A stretch of 45,861 bases of DNA from SVTX01 sp045602385 (GCA_045602385.1 JAZSBL010000017.1:1-45861); one strand, 5' to 3'; positions 22,970 through 31,657 are shown, counted from the stretch's first letter. The notes: generated by a model from the sequence alone, not told the origin. Numbers and translations: made by a program.

Positions 22970-25144
22970 ATGAAATTATATTTAAGACTTTTAATTGCTT
23001 TGTCTCTTATACTGATCTCTTGTGCCGTTACGGCATGCGACAAAAGCAATGAGCACTGCGAGCACGAATACGTTGAATATGCTGTTGATTGCAAATGCGC
23101 CGAAAAGGGCACTAGGCATCTCAGCTGCACAAAATGCGGGGACATAATGTCAGAGGAGATAGATCCTACAGGACATGAGATCGAAATAATTGCAGCTCTG
23201 CCTGCGACCTGCACCGAAAACGGCACAACCGAAGGGCGAAAATGCACGAGATGCGGAGAGTACATAATCTCTCCTTCGGTAATTACGGCAGGTCACAAAA
23301 TTCAAATTCAAGCTGCCGTCCCCGCAACATGTACTGAGGACGGTATGACTGAGGGACAATACTGCACTGTGTGTCACAAGGTTATCGTAATTCAAGAGAT
23401 AATTCCGGCATCACATAATTTTGAAATAATCACCGCGATTGAACCGACATGCAACGAGAACGGTCGTTCAGAGGGCAAAAGGTGCTTAGACTGCGGTGTT
23501 ATTTTTTCGCAATCTCAAGTAATTCCCGCGGGGCACGTATACGAGCATCTGCAAGCTCTTCCCGCGACATGTACCGAGCCCGGCTATACCGAGGGATACA
23601 GATGCACGCGTTGCGGTTATATTCATTCCGGACTTGAGGTCATACCCGCAGGGCATATAACCGGGGTTACCCCCGGAAAAGAAGGATATTCCGCGACCTG
23701 TACAACGGATGGCCTCTCCGCGGAAATAACATGCACCGTATGTAATAAAGTAATTACTGCGCAAGATACAATTCCCGCGCACGGACACTCATTTGAAGTA
23801 GTCAGCGGATATCCCGCCAGCTGCACCTCGGTTGGATTAGTAAATAGTGAAGCCTGCAAATACTGTGATCTTGTACTGGCAGAGCAATACAAAGTACCTT
23901 CAAGAGGACATGAATTTGATGAAAATGACATGTGTGTCGGTTGCGGCATATATGTAACAGATGAATTGGTGTACGCTCCGGTATCATCCTCTGATCTCTT
24001 ACGCGGCACGGTACAGTATGTCGTCACCGGACTTAAAGATGGTACAAATATTGATACCGTAGTAATTCCCGACACGTTTGAGGGCTTGCCGGTTGTTGGC
24101 ATTGCATCGAACGCTTTTGAGGGAAATACCTTTATTAAAAGGGTTATTATTCCAAAATCTATGGCATTCATCGGGGAAAACGCCTTCAACGGATGCACGA
24201 ACCTATGCGTGGTAGAGTGCTTTGACTTTTCGCAATCGGATGCTTGGGGCGCGTCATGGTACGGTGATGCGGAGTTCATTATAGCCGCGGTATACAATTA
24301 CGGCAAAACGCCGTATGAAACGTATATTGATGCTATCAATTGCACCGCTGCGTTGACAGACTACACACGATCATCTGCAAGACTTGTCAGCCTGAACGGA
24401 TCTTCAATATCGGATATGTCAGTTTTCACGTCAGAACAAAGAGATGGCAACAACTACCTGAAATGGAGTGCTTCTGATCCTTCGAAAGTGCCGGACACTA
24501 TCTTAGGATACGTTGACGGCTACATGTACATAAAAACAAAAACCAAGGACACATATAGAGTATCCGCATCATACGAATACTGGTTGCATAATGCAAAAGT
24601 CGGTACAATATCCGCGGATTTTGCGCCTGCGGATTTTAAGGATGTTGAATTTCACAGGGATCTTGACGGAAAGACCTATATCGGGTTATCGGCCTGTCCT
24701 TATTCGGTTATGGACATGATGAGGACGGAGCTTTCGAACAATCAGGTGTTGAATGACTCTGATAATATCAAATCCTCATACACCTGTGTTATAGATTCGA
24801 ACGGAATTATAGAGCGCGATGAATACAAGGTTGAACTTAACGAGTCATACATATTCGAGGGATCTTCGAGTCTTTGCGGAATAGGTACGACATCGATCGA
24901 CACAAGCAGTGACTCTGTTATTGCTAAATACGATGCGGTTCACGATACGTCCTGTCTGTTAGTTCACACCGTTGTCAATATTGATCGGGTAGAGCCCACT
25001 TGCTTTACTCCCGGTCACAGCACATATGCATACTGCTCGGTTTGCCGTGATACAATATGTGAGGTGACTACATTAGACCCGACACACAAGTACGAAGACG
25101 GAAAATGTACCATATGTGGTTGCACAAATGATATATCTAACTGA
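22970..25144 (+). CDS. Cys-rich repeat surface lipoprotein with an LRR unit
   Basis: This 724-residue protein has lipobox VTAC (Cys23). Residues about 40-330 are six to seven tandem units of about 40-46 residues, each with a (A/P)(T/S)C..xG.TEG..C..C and a ...IPAGH ending, with one further CxxC pair (CVGC) and a degenerate copy at the very C-terminus (PTCFTPGH, YCSVC, CTIC). Each unit pairs one CxxC with a preceding Cys and a GH, so it may hold structural zinc or form disulfides. A single BspA-type leucine-rich segment lies near 360-410. A region at about 430-660 has no recognised domain. The SD is weak. Such proteins are common surface components in gut Clostridia; the function is unknown. 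Confidence 0.82.
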   Translation: MKLYLRLLIALSLILISCAVTACDKSNEHCEHEYVEYAVDCKCAEKGTRHLSCTKCGDIMSEEIDPTGHEIEIIAALPATCTENGTTEGRKCTRCGEYIISPSVITAGHKIQIQAAVPATCTEDGMTEGQYCTVCHKVIVIQEIIPASHNFEIITAIEPTCNENGRSEGKRCLDCGVIFSQSQVIPAGHVYEHLQALPATCTEPGYTEGYRCTRCGYIHSGLEVIPAGHITGVTPGKEGYSATCTTDGLSAEITCTVCNKVITAQDTIPAHGHSFEVVSGYPASCTSVGLVNSEACKYCDLVLAEQYKVPSRGHEFDENDMCVGCGIYVTDELVYAPVSSSDLLRGTVQYVVTGLKDGTNIDTVVIPDTFEGLPVVGIASNAFEGNTFIKRVIIPKSMAFIGENAFNGCTNLCVVECFDFSQSDAWGASWYGDAEFIIAAVYNYGKTPYETYIDAINCTAALTDYTRSSARLVSLNGSSISDMSVFTSEQRDGNNYLKWSASDPSKVPDTILGYVDGYMYIKTKTKDTYRVSASYEYWLHNAKVGTISADFAPADFKDVEFHRDLDGKTYIGLSACPYSVMDMMRTELSNNQVLNDSDNIKSSYTCVIDSNGIIERDEYKVELNESYIFEGSSSLCGIGTTSIDTSSDSVIAKYDAVHDTSCLLVHTVVNIDRVEPTCFTPGHSTYAYCSVCRDTICEVTTLDPTHKYEDGKCTICGCTNDISN

Positions 25145-25179
25145 ATAAAAAGGGGCAGAACGCCCCTCTAAAAAGCACC

Positions 25180-25215
25180 AAGGCAGTCTTGTTTAGACTG
25201 CCTTAGCTTTTTTTA
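25180..25215. terminator. Bidirectional terminator before gpmI
   Basis: A 10-base stem (25180-25189 with 25195-25204, loop tgttt) is flanked by aaaaagc on one side and gcttttttt on the other, so it serves both converging genes. A second smaller hairpin (aggggc / gcccct) precedes it. Confidence 0.85.
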
Positions 25216-26880
25216 TTATTTAATTTCGATTACGCTTTCGTCCCACTTTGCGGGTGCCTCATATCCCATGAGATTTACCATAGTTGCGGCAACGTTTGAA
25301 AGACCGAACTGTCCGTTATCTGCCTTTACAGTGTACGAATTCTTTGCATCTGTGTTATCATAGATAATGCAGGGAACCTTATTGAGCGTATGGCTTGTCT
25401 TTGCCTTAAGCTTACCGTCCTTGCCGACCTTGGGCTGACCTGTCTTCTTATCCATCTCGCACATTTCGTCTGCATTACCGTGATCCGCTGTAATAAGCGC
25501 AACACCGCCGAGCTTATCGATAACGGGAAGTATTCTTCCAAGCTGGAGGTCGAGCGCTTCCATAGAGCAACGAGTTGCAGCAAGAGAGCCTGTATGTCCT
25601 ACCATGTCTCCGTTGGGGAAGTTTACGCGGTAATAATCATATGCGCCCGACTCAAGTGCCTCGATAAGCTTATCGGTGATCTCAGCGCACTTCATCCAGG
25701 GTCTCTGCTCAAAAGGAACAACGTCAGAGGGAACCTCTACGTAGGTTTCAAGCTCCTCTGAGAACTTACCTGACTTGTTTCCGTTCCAGAAGTAGGTTAC
25801 GTGTCCATACTTCTGCGTTTCGGAAATGGCGTACTGCTTAACTCCGCTGTTTGCGAGGTATTCGCCCATAGTTTCCGTGATCTCGGGGGGATTTACCAGG
25901 AACTTGGAGGGAATATGGAGGTCTCCGTCATATTCAAGCATTCCCGCGTATACTACCTTGGGAACGCGTTCGCGGTCGAACTTATCGAATGCGCCCTCGG
26001 GAGCGTCGAACGTCTTTGAGATCTCAATTGAACGGTCACCGCGGAAGTTGAAGAATATCATGCTATCGCCGTCCTCGACCGTGCCTACGGGCTTGCCGTT
26101 CTCAGCGATAACGAAGGGGGGAAGATCCTGGTCTATGACCTTAAGCTCTGCTCTGTATGTTTCAACTGCCTCGCGAGCCGACGCGAACTGTCTGCCCTCG
26201 CCGAGGACGTGTGTCTTCCAGCCAAGCACAACCATAGACCAATCTGCCTCGTAGCGGTCCATTGTGATCTTCATTCTTCCGCCGCCGCTTGCGATCTTGA
26301 TATTGCAATCAGCATCGGAGAGGGAAGCGATATACTCCTCAAAGGGATCGATATATTCAAGCGCGCTTGTTTCACCAACGTCTCGACCGTCTATAAGAAT
26401 ATGAACGCGGATGGTTGTAACGCCCTCAGCCTTAGCCTCTGCGAGCATGGCCTTGAGGTGGTCTATATGAGAATGCACATTACCGTCGGAGAAGAGTCCG
26501 AGGAAGTGAAGTGTGGAGTTATTCGCCTTTACGTTAGCGATAATCTCCTGCCATGTATTGGACGCGAACATTTTGCCGCTCTCGATAGACTGCGTAACAA
26601 GCTTTGCGCCCTGTGCGAATACCTGACCCGCGCCAAGCGCGTTGTGTCCGACCTCGCTGTTGCCCATATCGTCATCAGAGGGAAGACCTACTGCTGTTCC
26701 GTGAGCCTTGAGTGCTACCATGGGGTAATTAGCCATAAGCGCGTCAAGATTGGGGGTATATGCGGTTGCGACCGCGTTTGAAACGGTGTTGGGGGCAAGT
26801 CCTACTCCATCCATAACGATTGTAAGGACCGGACCGCGAACGCCATTAAAATTTTCATGCTTTTTAAGTGTAAGAGACAT
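25216..26880 (-). CDS. gpmI: 2,3-bisphosphoglycerate-independent phosphoglycerate mutase
   Basis: It interconverts 3- and 2-phosphoglycerate in glycolysis with two Mn ions and a phospho-Ser. The 554-residue protein has TIVMDGVGLAPN near residue 22, GNSEVGHNALGAGQ near 75 with the catalytic Ser, a VHILIDGRDVGETSA segment near 140, and metal-binding NFPNGDMVGHTG and LITADHGNADEM in the C-terminal domain. The start is the ATG at 26880 (MSLTLKKHENF) because GGAGG lies just before it. Length is at the upper end of the family. It has its own promoter. Confidence 0.96.
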   Translation of the reverse strand: MSLTLKKHENFNGVRGPVLTIVMDGVGLAPNTVSNAVATAYTPNLDALMANYPMVALKAHGTAVGLPSDDDMGNSEVGHNALGAGQVFAQGAKLVTQSIESGKMFASNTWQEIIANVKANNSTLHFLGLFSDGNVHSHIDHLKAMLAEAKAEGVTTIRVHILIDGRDVGETSALEYIDPFEEYIASLSDADCNIKIASGGGRMKITMDRYEADWSMVVLGWKTHVLGEGRQFASAREAVETYRAELKVIDQDLPPFVIAENGKPVGTVEDGDSMIFFNFRGDRSIEISKTFDAPEGAFDKFDRERVPKVVYAGMLEYDGDLHIPSKFLVNPPEITETMGEYLANSGVKQYAISETQKYGHVTYFWNGNKSGKFSEELETYVEVPSDVVPFEQRPWMKCAEITDKLIEALESGAYDYYRVNFPNGDMVGHTGSLAATRCSMEALDLQLGRILPVIDKLGGVALITADHGNADEMCEMDKKTGQPKVGKDGKLKAKTSHTLNKVPCIIYDNTDAKNSYTVKADNGQFGLSNVAATMVNLMGYEAPAKWDESVIEIK

Positions 26881-26912
26881 TTTGGTTCCTCCGTATATTT
26901 TTTCCACCCCAT

Positions 26913-26941
26913 AGTATAACCTATTTTACTTCTTTTTTCAA
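26913..26941 (-). promoter_or_regulatory. Promoter of gpmI
   Basis: On the minus strand TTGAAA (26936-26941), 17 bases, TATACT (26913-26918). Confidence 0.78.
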
Positions 26942-27033
26942 GAGGTATATAAAAAAATTTGTAAAAATGGCTCACAAATCCTAAAAAAAACAAAAGCAAT
27001 TGGATTTTGTCAAATAAAATTCACAAAACATAC

Positions 27034-27062
27034 TTGTATAATTCTCTTTTGTATAGTATTAT
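27034..27062 (+). promoter_or_regulatory. Promoter of the DUF5685 cluster
   Basis: TTGTAT (27034-27039), 17 bases, TATTAT (27057-27062). It is a weaker match than most in this window. Confidence 0.55.
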
Positions 27063-27093
27063 ATAAAGAGTGATAGTAAAAGGGGGAGTGGGT

Positions 27094-27990
27094 ATGTTCG
27101 GTTATATTCGCACAGATACGCCTGAGTTGCGTGTCAGAGAAAATGAATATTATCGTGCGGTATATTGCGGACTATGCCGCTCACAGGGAAAATGCACGGG
27201 GCAATGCTCAAGATTTACCCTTAACTATGATTTTGTATTTCTTGCGTTATTAAGACTTGCAATTGAGGGAAAGCAGCCCCAAATCAAGAAGGGCAGGTGC
27301 ATGGCGCACCCATTCCGCAAGAGAGCCTATATCGCTCATTGCGAGCCTCTTGCATACTGTGCAAACGCCGCGGCGATCCTCACTTACGGAAAGATAGTTG
27401 ACGATCTGGCTGATGAACGAGGAATAAAAAGACTTAAAGCAAGGCTTGCAAAGCCATTTGCGCGCGGCATGAGACGCAGGGCAATGAAAAAATATGCGGA
27501 GCTTGACAGACTTGTGTCCGACGGACTTAAAAAGCTATCGGAGATAGAAAAGCAAAAGCTTGTATCTGTTGATATCCCCGCAGATGCCTTCGGAGAGATA
27601 CTTGCGGATATAGTTTCCTTTGGACTTGAGGGGAACGATGAAAAGATAATGAGGAAGATTGGAAAGCATATCGGCCGTTGGATATATATCGTTGACGCTG
27701 CAGATGACCTTGACGAGGACATCAAAAAACAAAGATTTAACGCTTTTGCTTGCCTGTATAACGGCAAGATCCCAGAAGAGGACAGGGAGACGATCTCCAA
27801 CTCACTCAGGCTTGAGCTTCTTTCGGCAGAGCCCGCATTTGATCTTATCGATTATAACGAGCTTTATGATATTGAAGCTATCGTTTCAAATATAATTTAC
27901 AGAGGAATGCCAAATACGGTTGAAAAGGTACTTGGACTTAAGTGTAAATGTCAAAATAACAGCATGAAAGGAACAACAGAGAATGGCTGA
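27094..27990 (+). CDS. DUF5685 family protein with two Asp-rich motifs
   Basis: The 298-residue protein matches the DUF5685 pattern MFGYIR...PELRVRENEYYRAVYCGLC; no activity is established for the family. The N-terminus holds C25, C28, C34 and C38 with C69, C83 and C89, a possible metal site. The rest is nearly all helical. Two motifs stand out: D103-D-L-A-D107-E and D205-L-D-E-D209, both DxxxD, about 100 residues apart and followed by basic residues (KKQRFNAF). This is the arrangement of squalene/phytoene-type prenyl synthases, so an isoprenoid-synthase fold is possible, by inference only. The start at 27094 has a purine-rich SD. It overlaps the J-domain gene by eight bases. Confidence 0.8.
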   Translation: MFGYIRTDTPELRVRENEYYRAVYCGLCRSQGKCTGQCSRFTLNYDFVFLALLRLAIEGKQPQIKKGRCMAHPFRKRAYIAHCEPLAYCANAAAILTYGKIVDDLADERGIKRLKARLAKPFARGMRRRAMKKYAELDRLVSDGLKKLSEIEKQKLVSVDIPADAFGEILADIVSFGLEGNDEKIMRKIGKHIGRWIYIVDAADDLDEDIKKQRFNAFACLYNGKIPEEDRETISNSLRLELLSAEPAFDLIDYNELYDIEAIVSNIIYRGMPNTVEKVLGLKCKCQNNSMKGTTENG

Positions 27991-28600
27991 ATATAGAGAT
28001 CCCTACAAGGTGTTGGGTGTAAGCCCCACAGACAGCGACGACAAAATTAAAGAGGCGTACAGAAAGCTTGCGCGCAAGTACCATCCCGACAAGTACGCTG
28101 ACGGTGACCTCAAGGAGCTTGCCGAGGAGAAGATGAAGGAGGTCAATGCTGCCTACGAGGAGATACAGAAGATGCGCCAGGGCGGCTCGTCTTCGGGCGG
28201 ATACAACTCCGGTAACAACTCCTATAACGGCGGCTACAACTACTCTAATATTCGCCGTAATATCAACACGGGCAACATAGGCGCGGCAGAGGCCGAGCTT
28301 AACTCCATCAATGCGGGCGACAGAGGCGCGGAGTGGAACTACCTTATGGGATGCGTTCTAATCAAGAAGGGCTACTATGTAGACGCGCAGAGATTGATAA
28401 ACACCGCGTGCCAGATGGACCCCACAAATTCCGAGTACAGAGCTGCTCTTGACAGACTCAACATGCAAGGAAGAGGGTACGGCGGCGGATACCAGACAAG
28501 TCAGGCCGGAGGTTGTTCGGGCTGTGACGTTTGCTCCACATTGCTTTGCGCAGACTGCTGCTGCGAATGCATGGGTGGAGATCTTATCAGGTGTTGCTGA
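27983..28600 (+). CDS. J-domain protein with TPR-like helices and Cys-rich tail
   Basis: The 205-residue protein starts with a J domain (YRDPYKVLGVSPTDSDDKIKE near residue 4, HPD at 34-36), the part that stimulates DnaK ATPase. A Gly/Asn/Ser-rich linker (about 70-88) follows. Then helical pairs with AEAELNSINAGDRGAEWNYL and VDAQRLINTACQMDP resemble tetratricopeptides. The last 30 residues have ten Cys (GGCSGCDVCSTLLCADCCCEC and a final CC), probably for metal or palmitoyl-like membrane contact; neither is proven. It lacks the classical DnaJ zinc domain and so is a specialised co-chaperone. It overlaps the DUF5685 gene, and a membrane-protein gene follows. Confidence 0.85.
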   Translation: MAEYRDPYKVLGVSPTDSDDKIKEAYRKLARKYHPDKYADGDLKELAEEKMKEVNAAYEEIQKMRQGGSSSGGYNSGNNSYNGGYNYSNIRRNINTGNIGAAEAELNSINAGDRGAEWNYLMGCVLIKKGYYVDAQRLINTACQMDPTNSEYRAALDRLNMQGRGYGGGYQTSQAGGCSGCDVCSTLLCADCCCECMGGDLIRCC

Positions 28601-28636
28601 TAAATAATTAAATTTGACTTTAAGGGAGGAATGAGC

Positions 28637-29209
28637 ATGGGACGCGGTATATCCGAGAGAACGAAAAAGCTTGCCTTGGGCGCGATGCTTGCCGCCATGG
28701 GTGTCGTTATGCTCACTGTCGGCGGACTGGTTGAGGTATTGGATCTCTCTATGGCAGCGCTTGCCTCATTCTTCTGTATTTTTGCTGTGATCGAGATGGG
28801 CAAGGGCTATCCGATCATGATATACGCCTCGACAGGAATTCTGGCGGTCGTGCTTATGCCTCATTCTCTTAGCGGATGGTTCTATCTACTTTTCTTGGGA
28901 TACTATCCAATAGTAAAGGAAAAGCTTGAAAAACTTCCGCGCGTGGCGGCATGGGCATTAAAGCTTTTGGTATTTAACGTAGCGATTACCGTTTATGCGG
29001 TGATTTGTTACTTCCTTTTCTTCGGTGAGCTTGAGCTTTTATTAAATGAGTTTTCAACGCTTTTCGGGGGAATGAATATTGGCGGAGTCCTTATCGCAAT
29101 CGTTTATGCGATATTGAACTTGGTATTCGTTATGTATGATTTTGCCTTGACACGGCTTATATCGCTATATCTGGCGAGATTGAGACGGAGATTTAGGTTT
29201 CTTAGATAA
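28637..29209 (+). CDS. Predicted five-helix membrane protein, function unknown
   Basis: This 190-residue hydrophobic protein has about five transmembrane segments (near 10-32, 35-52, 58-78, 100-125, 145-170), a polar N-terminus (GRGISERTKKL) and a basic C-terminal tail (ARLRRRFRFLR). It resembles ECF-transporter S-components and DUF2232-like proteins in outline, but I do not recognise a specific family. The start is the second of two close ATGs because the SD gggagg is only one base from the first. It follows the J-domain gene by 36 bases and is the last gene of the cluster. Confidence 0.72.
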   Translation: MGRGISERTKKLALGAMLAAMGVVMLTVGGLVEVLDLSMAALASFFCIFAVIEMGKGYPIMIYASTGILAVVLMPHSLSGWFYLLFLGYYPIVKEKLEKLPRVAAWALKLLVFNVAITVYAVICYFLFFGELELLLNEFSTLFGGMNIGGVLIAIVYAILNLVFVMYDFALTRLISLYLARLRRRFRFLR

Positions 29210-29210
29210 G

Positions 29211-29245
29211 AATAACGGGACAAGAGAATTTCTTGTCCCGTTATT
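29211..29245. terminator. Bidirectional terminator
   Basis: A 15-base stem (29211-29225 with 29231-29245, loop gaatt) between the membrane-protein gene and the NUDIX gene. Confidence 0.88.
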
Positions 29246-29247
29246 TT

Positions 29248-29796
29248 TTATTCGTTTATCATTTTCCAGACGCGAAGCGCGGCAATTTGTGTTTTTGCAT
29301 CAAGTATCTCACAATTGCAGACCATCTCAACGAGTTTGTCAAGCGGAATTTTTTCGCATTCGATAAATTCGTCCTCGTCGGGGTTTGGCTCGCCAAAGGT
29401 GAGTCCGCGCGCAAAAAACATATGAATGACCTCGCCAAGCAGGGCGGGTGAGGGGAACATTTTGCCAAGGTATATAAGCTCCTTGCATTCCGCGCCCGTT
29501 TCCTCGCGAAGCTCGCGCAGAGCCGCGGCGCGCAGGTCAATATCCTTAGTTTCAAGCTTGCCTGCGGGTATTTCAAGGGTTATTTGACGGTGGGCATATC
29601 GGTATTGGCGAACGCATAGGACGTCACCGTCGTCAGTCAAGGGAAGAACACATACTCCACCGTTGTGCGCGCAGTATTCGCGTACAGACTCGCTTCCGTC
29701 CGATAGCGTTACTGTGTCGCGGTAAAGGTGCAGTACCTTACCGTCAAAAATAAGCTCGCTTGACTTTTCTTTTTCTATAAGTCTTTCATCTGTCAT
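29248..29796 (-). CDS. NUDIX hydrolase (ADP-ribose pyrophosphatase-like)
   Basis: This 182-residue NUDIX enzyme is likely to split ADP-ribose or related nucleoside diphosphates. The N-terminus SSELIFDGKVLHLYRDTV is typical of ADPRases. VRQYRYAHRQITLEIPAGKLE is followed by the Nudix box ALRELREETGAE near 103. Compared with the usual box, the first acidic residue is Asp and one residue is inserted before the RE, as seen in some members. PSPALLGEVIHMFFARGL and DEDEFIECEKI follow, also ADPRase-like. SD aaggagg precedes the ATG. Confidence 0.9.
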   Translation of the reverse strand: MTDERLIEKEKSSELIFDGKVLHLYRDTVTLSDGSESVREYCAHNGGVCVLPLTDDGDVLCVRQYRYAHRQITLEIPAGKLETKDIDLRAAALRELREETGAECKELIYLGKMFPSPALLGEVIHMFFARGLTFGEPNPDEDEFIECEKIPLDKLVEMVCNCEILDAKTQIAALRVWKMINE

Positions 29797-29827
29797 GCCT
29801 CTTCCTCCTTGGCACTTTTATGTAAAT

Positions 29828-29856
29828 ATTATAAACTAAATTTGGAAATAAGTAAA
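29828..29856 (-). promoter_or_regulatory. Promoter of the NUDIX gene
   Basis: On the minus strand TTTACT (29851-29856), 17 bases, TATAAT (29828-29833). It is back to back with the tcdA promoter. Confidence 0.75.
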
Positions 29857-29863
29857 GAGCAAC

Positions 29864-29892
29864 TTGATATTTTCAAAAAAATATGTTAAAAT
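29864..29892 (+). promoter_or_regulatory. Promoter of tcdA-dusB
   Basis: TTGATA (29864-29869), 17 bases, TAAAAT (29887-29892), 31 bases before the ATG. Confidence 0.75.
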
Positions 29893-29923
29893 AAAATATC
29901 AATGAGATTCAGGAGATATTAAA

Positions 29924-30631
29924 ATGTCCCTTAAAGAAGAATATACGAGGACGGCATTCGTTCTCGGTGAAGATGCAATAGAAAAGCTGGAAAATGCCCG
30001 TGTAGCTATCTTCGGAGTTGGCGGTGTAGGCGGATACGTTTGCGAATCGCTTGCGCGCTCGGGAGTAGGAAGCATAGACATATTTGATAAGGACGTGGTG
30101 TCGCTTTCCAATATAAACAGACAGATAATTGCCCTGCATTCTACCGTCGGTCGCTCCAAGGTCGAGGTCATGAAGGAGCGTATTCTTGATATAAATCCCG
30201 ACTGCACCGTTATTGCGCACGAGGTCTTCTATCTGCCGGAAAATGCAGACGAATACGATCTTGCCAAATACGATTATATAGTTGATGCGGTTGACACGGT
30301 CAGCGCAAAGCTTGAGATAATTTCTCGCGCCAAGGCGCTTGGAATTAATATTATATCCGCTATGGGCGCGGGCAACAAAACAGACCCGACACAGTTCAAG
30401 GTAGCAGATATTCAAAAGACCGAGGGGTGTTCCTTGGCGCGTGTCATGCGCAGAGAGCTTAAAAAGAGGGGGATAAATAAGCTTAAGGTGGTTTATTCTC
30501 CCGAGGAGCCTGTCAAGAGCCCTTATTTTGATGAGGAGTCAGGCAAAAATCTTCCCGGAAGTCTTTCATTTGTTCCGTCTGTAATGGGACTTATAATGTC
30601 GGGCGAGGTAATTAAGGACATAATCAAGTAA
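29924..30631 (+). CDS. tcdA: tRNA threonylcarbamoyladenosine dehydratase
   Basis: It uses ATP to cyclise t6A37 to ct6A in ANN-decoding tRNAs. The 235-residue E1-like protein has the Rossmann loop FGVGGVGGYVCESLARSGVG near residue 28, IFDKDVVSLSNINRQ near 52 with the ATP-contacting Arg, VDAVDTVSAKLEI near 120, AMGAGNKTDPTQF near 145, and the tail GSLSFVPSVMGLIMSGEVIKD. All are typical of TcdA/CsdL. It links to the t6A genes tsaB and tsaE at 14112-15286. dusB follows 12 bases later, so the operon is devoted to tRNA modification. Confidence 0.93.
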   Translation: MSLKEEYTRTAFVLGEDAIEKLENARVAIFGVGGVGGYVCESLARSGVGSIDIFDKDVVSLSNINRQIIALHSTVGRSKVEVMKERILDINPDCTVIAHEVFYLPENADEYDLAKYDYIVDAVDTVSAKLEIISRAKALGINIISAMGAGNKTDPTQFKVADIQKTEGCSLARVMRRELKKRGINKLKVVYSPEEPVKSPYFDEESGKNLPGSLSFVPSVMGLIMSGEVIKDIIK

Positions 30632-30643
30632 GTTGGAGATAAA

Positions 30644-31657
30644 ATGAGTATTAAAATAGGAGATGTCACACTCAGGCACGGTATATTCTTAGCACCGATG
30701 GCGGGTTTTTCGGATTACTCATTCCGCAAAATCTGCCGCGAGCAGGGCGCGGAATACACGGTAAGCGAGATGGTTTCCGCAAAGGCACTTTGCTACGAGC
30801 AGATCGGAAAGAAAATTGAATACAGGACCGCTCCGTTAGCGCGTGTGAAGGCAGACGAGGCTCCTATGGCGATACAGCTTTTCGGCAGTGAGCCGCACTT
30901 TGTTGCAGAGGCCGCGAGAATGATTGAGTCGCTTGACTACAAGGGCTGTGTTTCGGAGATTGCCCCGACGGCAATCGATATCAATATGGGATGCCCCATG
31001 CACAAGATCGTCGGCAACGGAGAGGGAAGTGCTCTTATGAAAAATCCCGAATTGGCGGCGGAGATCGTATCTGCGACGGTCAAGGCACTAAAAAATACAC
31101 CTGTGACCGTTAAAATTCGCGCAGGATGGGATAACGACACTAAGAATGCACCGGAGATGGCAAAAAGGCTTGAAGCGGCGGGAGCGGCGCTAATTTGCGT
31201 CCACGCGCGCACGAGGGAGCAGATGTACAATCCCGGAATAGATATTTCGATTGTCGAGAGAGTGAAAAAAGCGGTCAATATTCCCGTTGTGGGAAATGGG
31301 GACATTTACTCCGCCGCAGATGCAATATCTATGATGGAGCGAACAGGCTGCGACGGTATTATGATAGGCCGTGGAGCAATCGGCAATCCATTTATATTCG
31401 CGGAGACAGTTGCCGCTCTTAACAACGAGGAATACCGCAAGACAGTACTTGCGGAGGCCATTGATACCTGCATTGAGCATATCAATCTGATACGTGAGGA
31501 CAAGGGTGAGCATACCGCATCTGCTGAAATAAAAAAGCACGCGGCTATGTACATCAAGGGTGTGCACTCGGCGGCATCTGTTCGTGACCGCATTATGAAA
31601 ACTCACTCGACATATGAGATTGAGGAAATTTTGAATGAATTGAAAAATGCAAATTGA
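30644..31657 (+). CDS. dusB: tRNA-dihydrouridine synthase DusB
   Basis: It reduces specific uridines in tRNA to dihydrouridine with FMN and NADPH. The 337-residue TIM-barrel protein has LAPMAGFSDYSFRKICREQG near residue 16, a SEMVSAKAL segment, DINMGCPMHKIVGNGEGSAL near 108 with the catalytic Cys, VKIRAGWDN near 150, VHARTREQMY near 180, and VVGNGDIYSA with GCDGIMIGRGAIGNP for FMN binding. Length matches the family. It is cotranscribed with tcdA and ends at a convergent terminator. Confidence 0.95.
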   Translation: MSIKIGDVTLRHGIFLAPMAGFSDYSFRKICREQGAEYTVSEMVSAKALCYEQIGKKIEYRTAPLARVKADEAPMAIQLFGSEPHFVAEAARMIESLDYKGCVSEIAPTAIDINMGCPMHKIVGNGEGSALMKNPELAAEIVSATVKALKNTPVTVKIRAGWDNDTKNAPEMAKRLEAAGAALICVHARTREQMYNPGIDISIVERVKKAVNIPVVGNGDIYSAADAISMMERTGCDGIMIGRGAIGNPFIFAETVAALNNEEYRKTVLAEAIDTCIEHINLIREDKGEHTASAEIKKHAAMYIKGVHSAASVRDRIMKTHSTYEIEEILNELKNAN

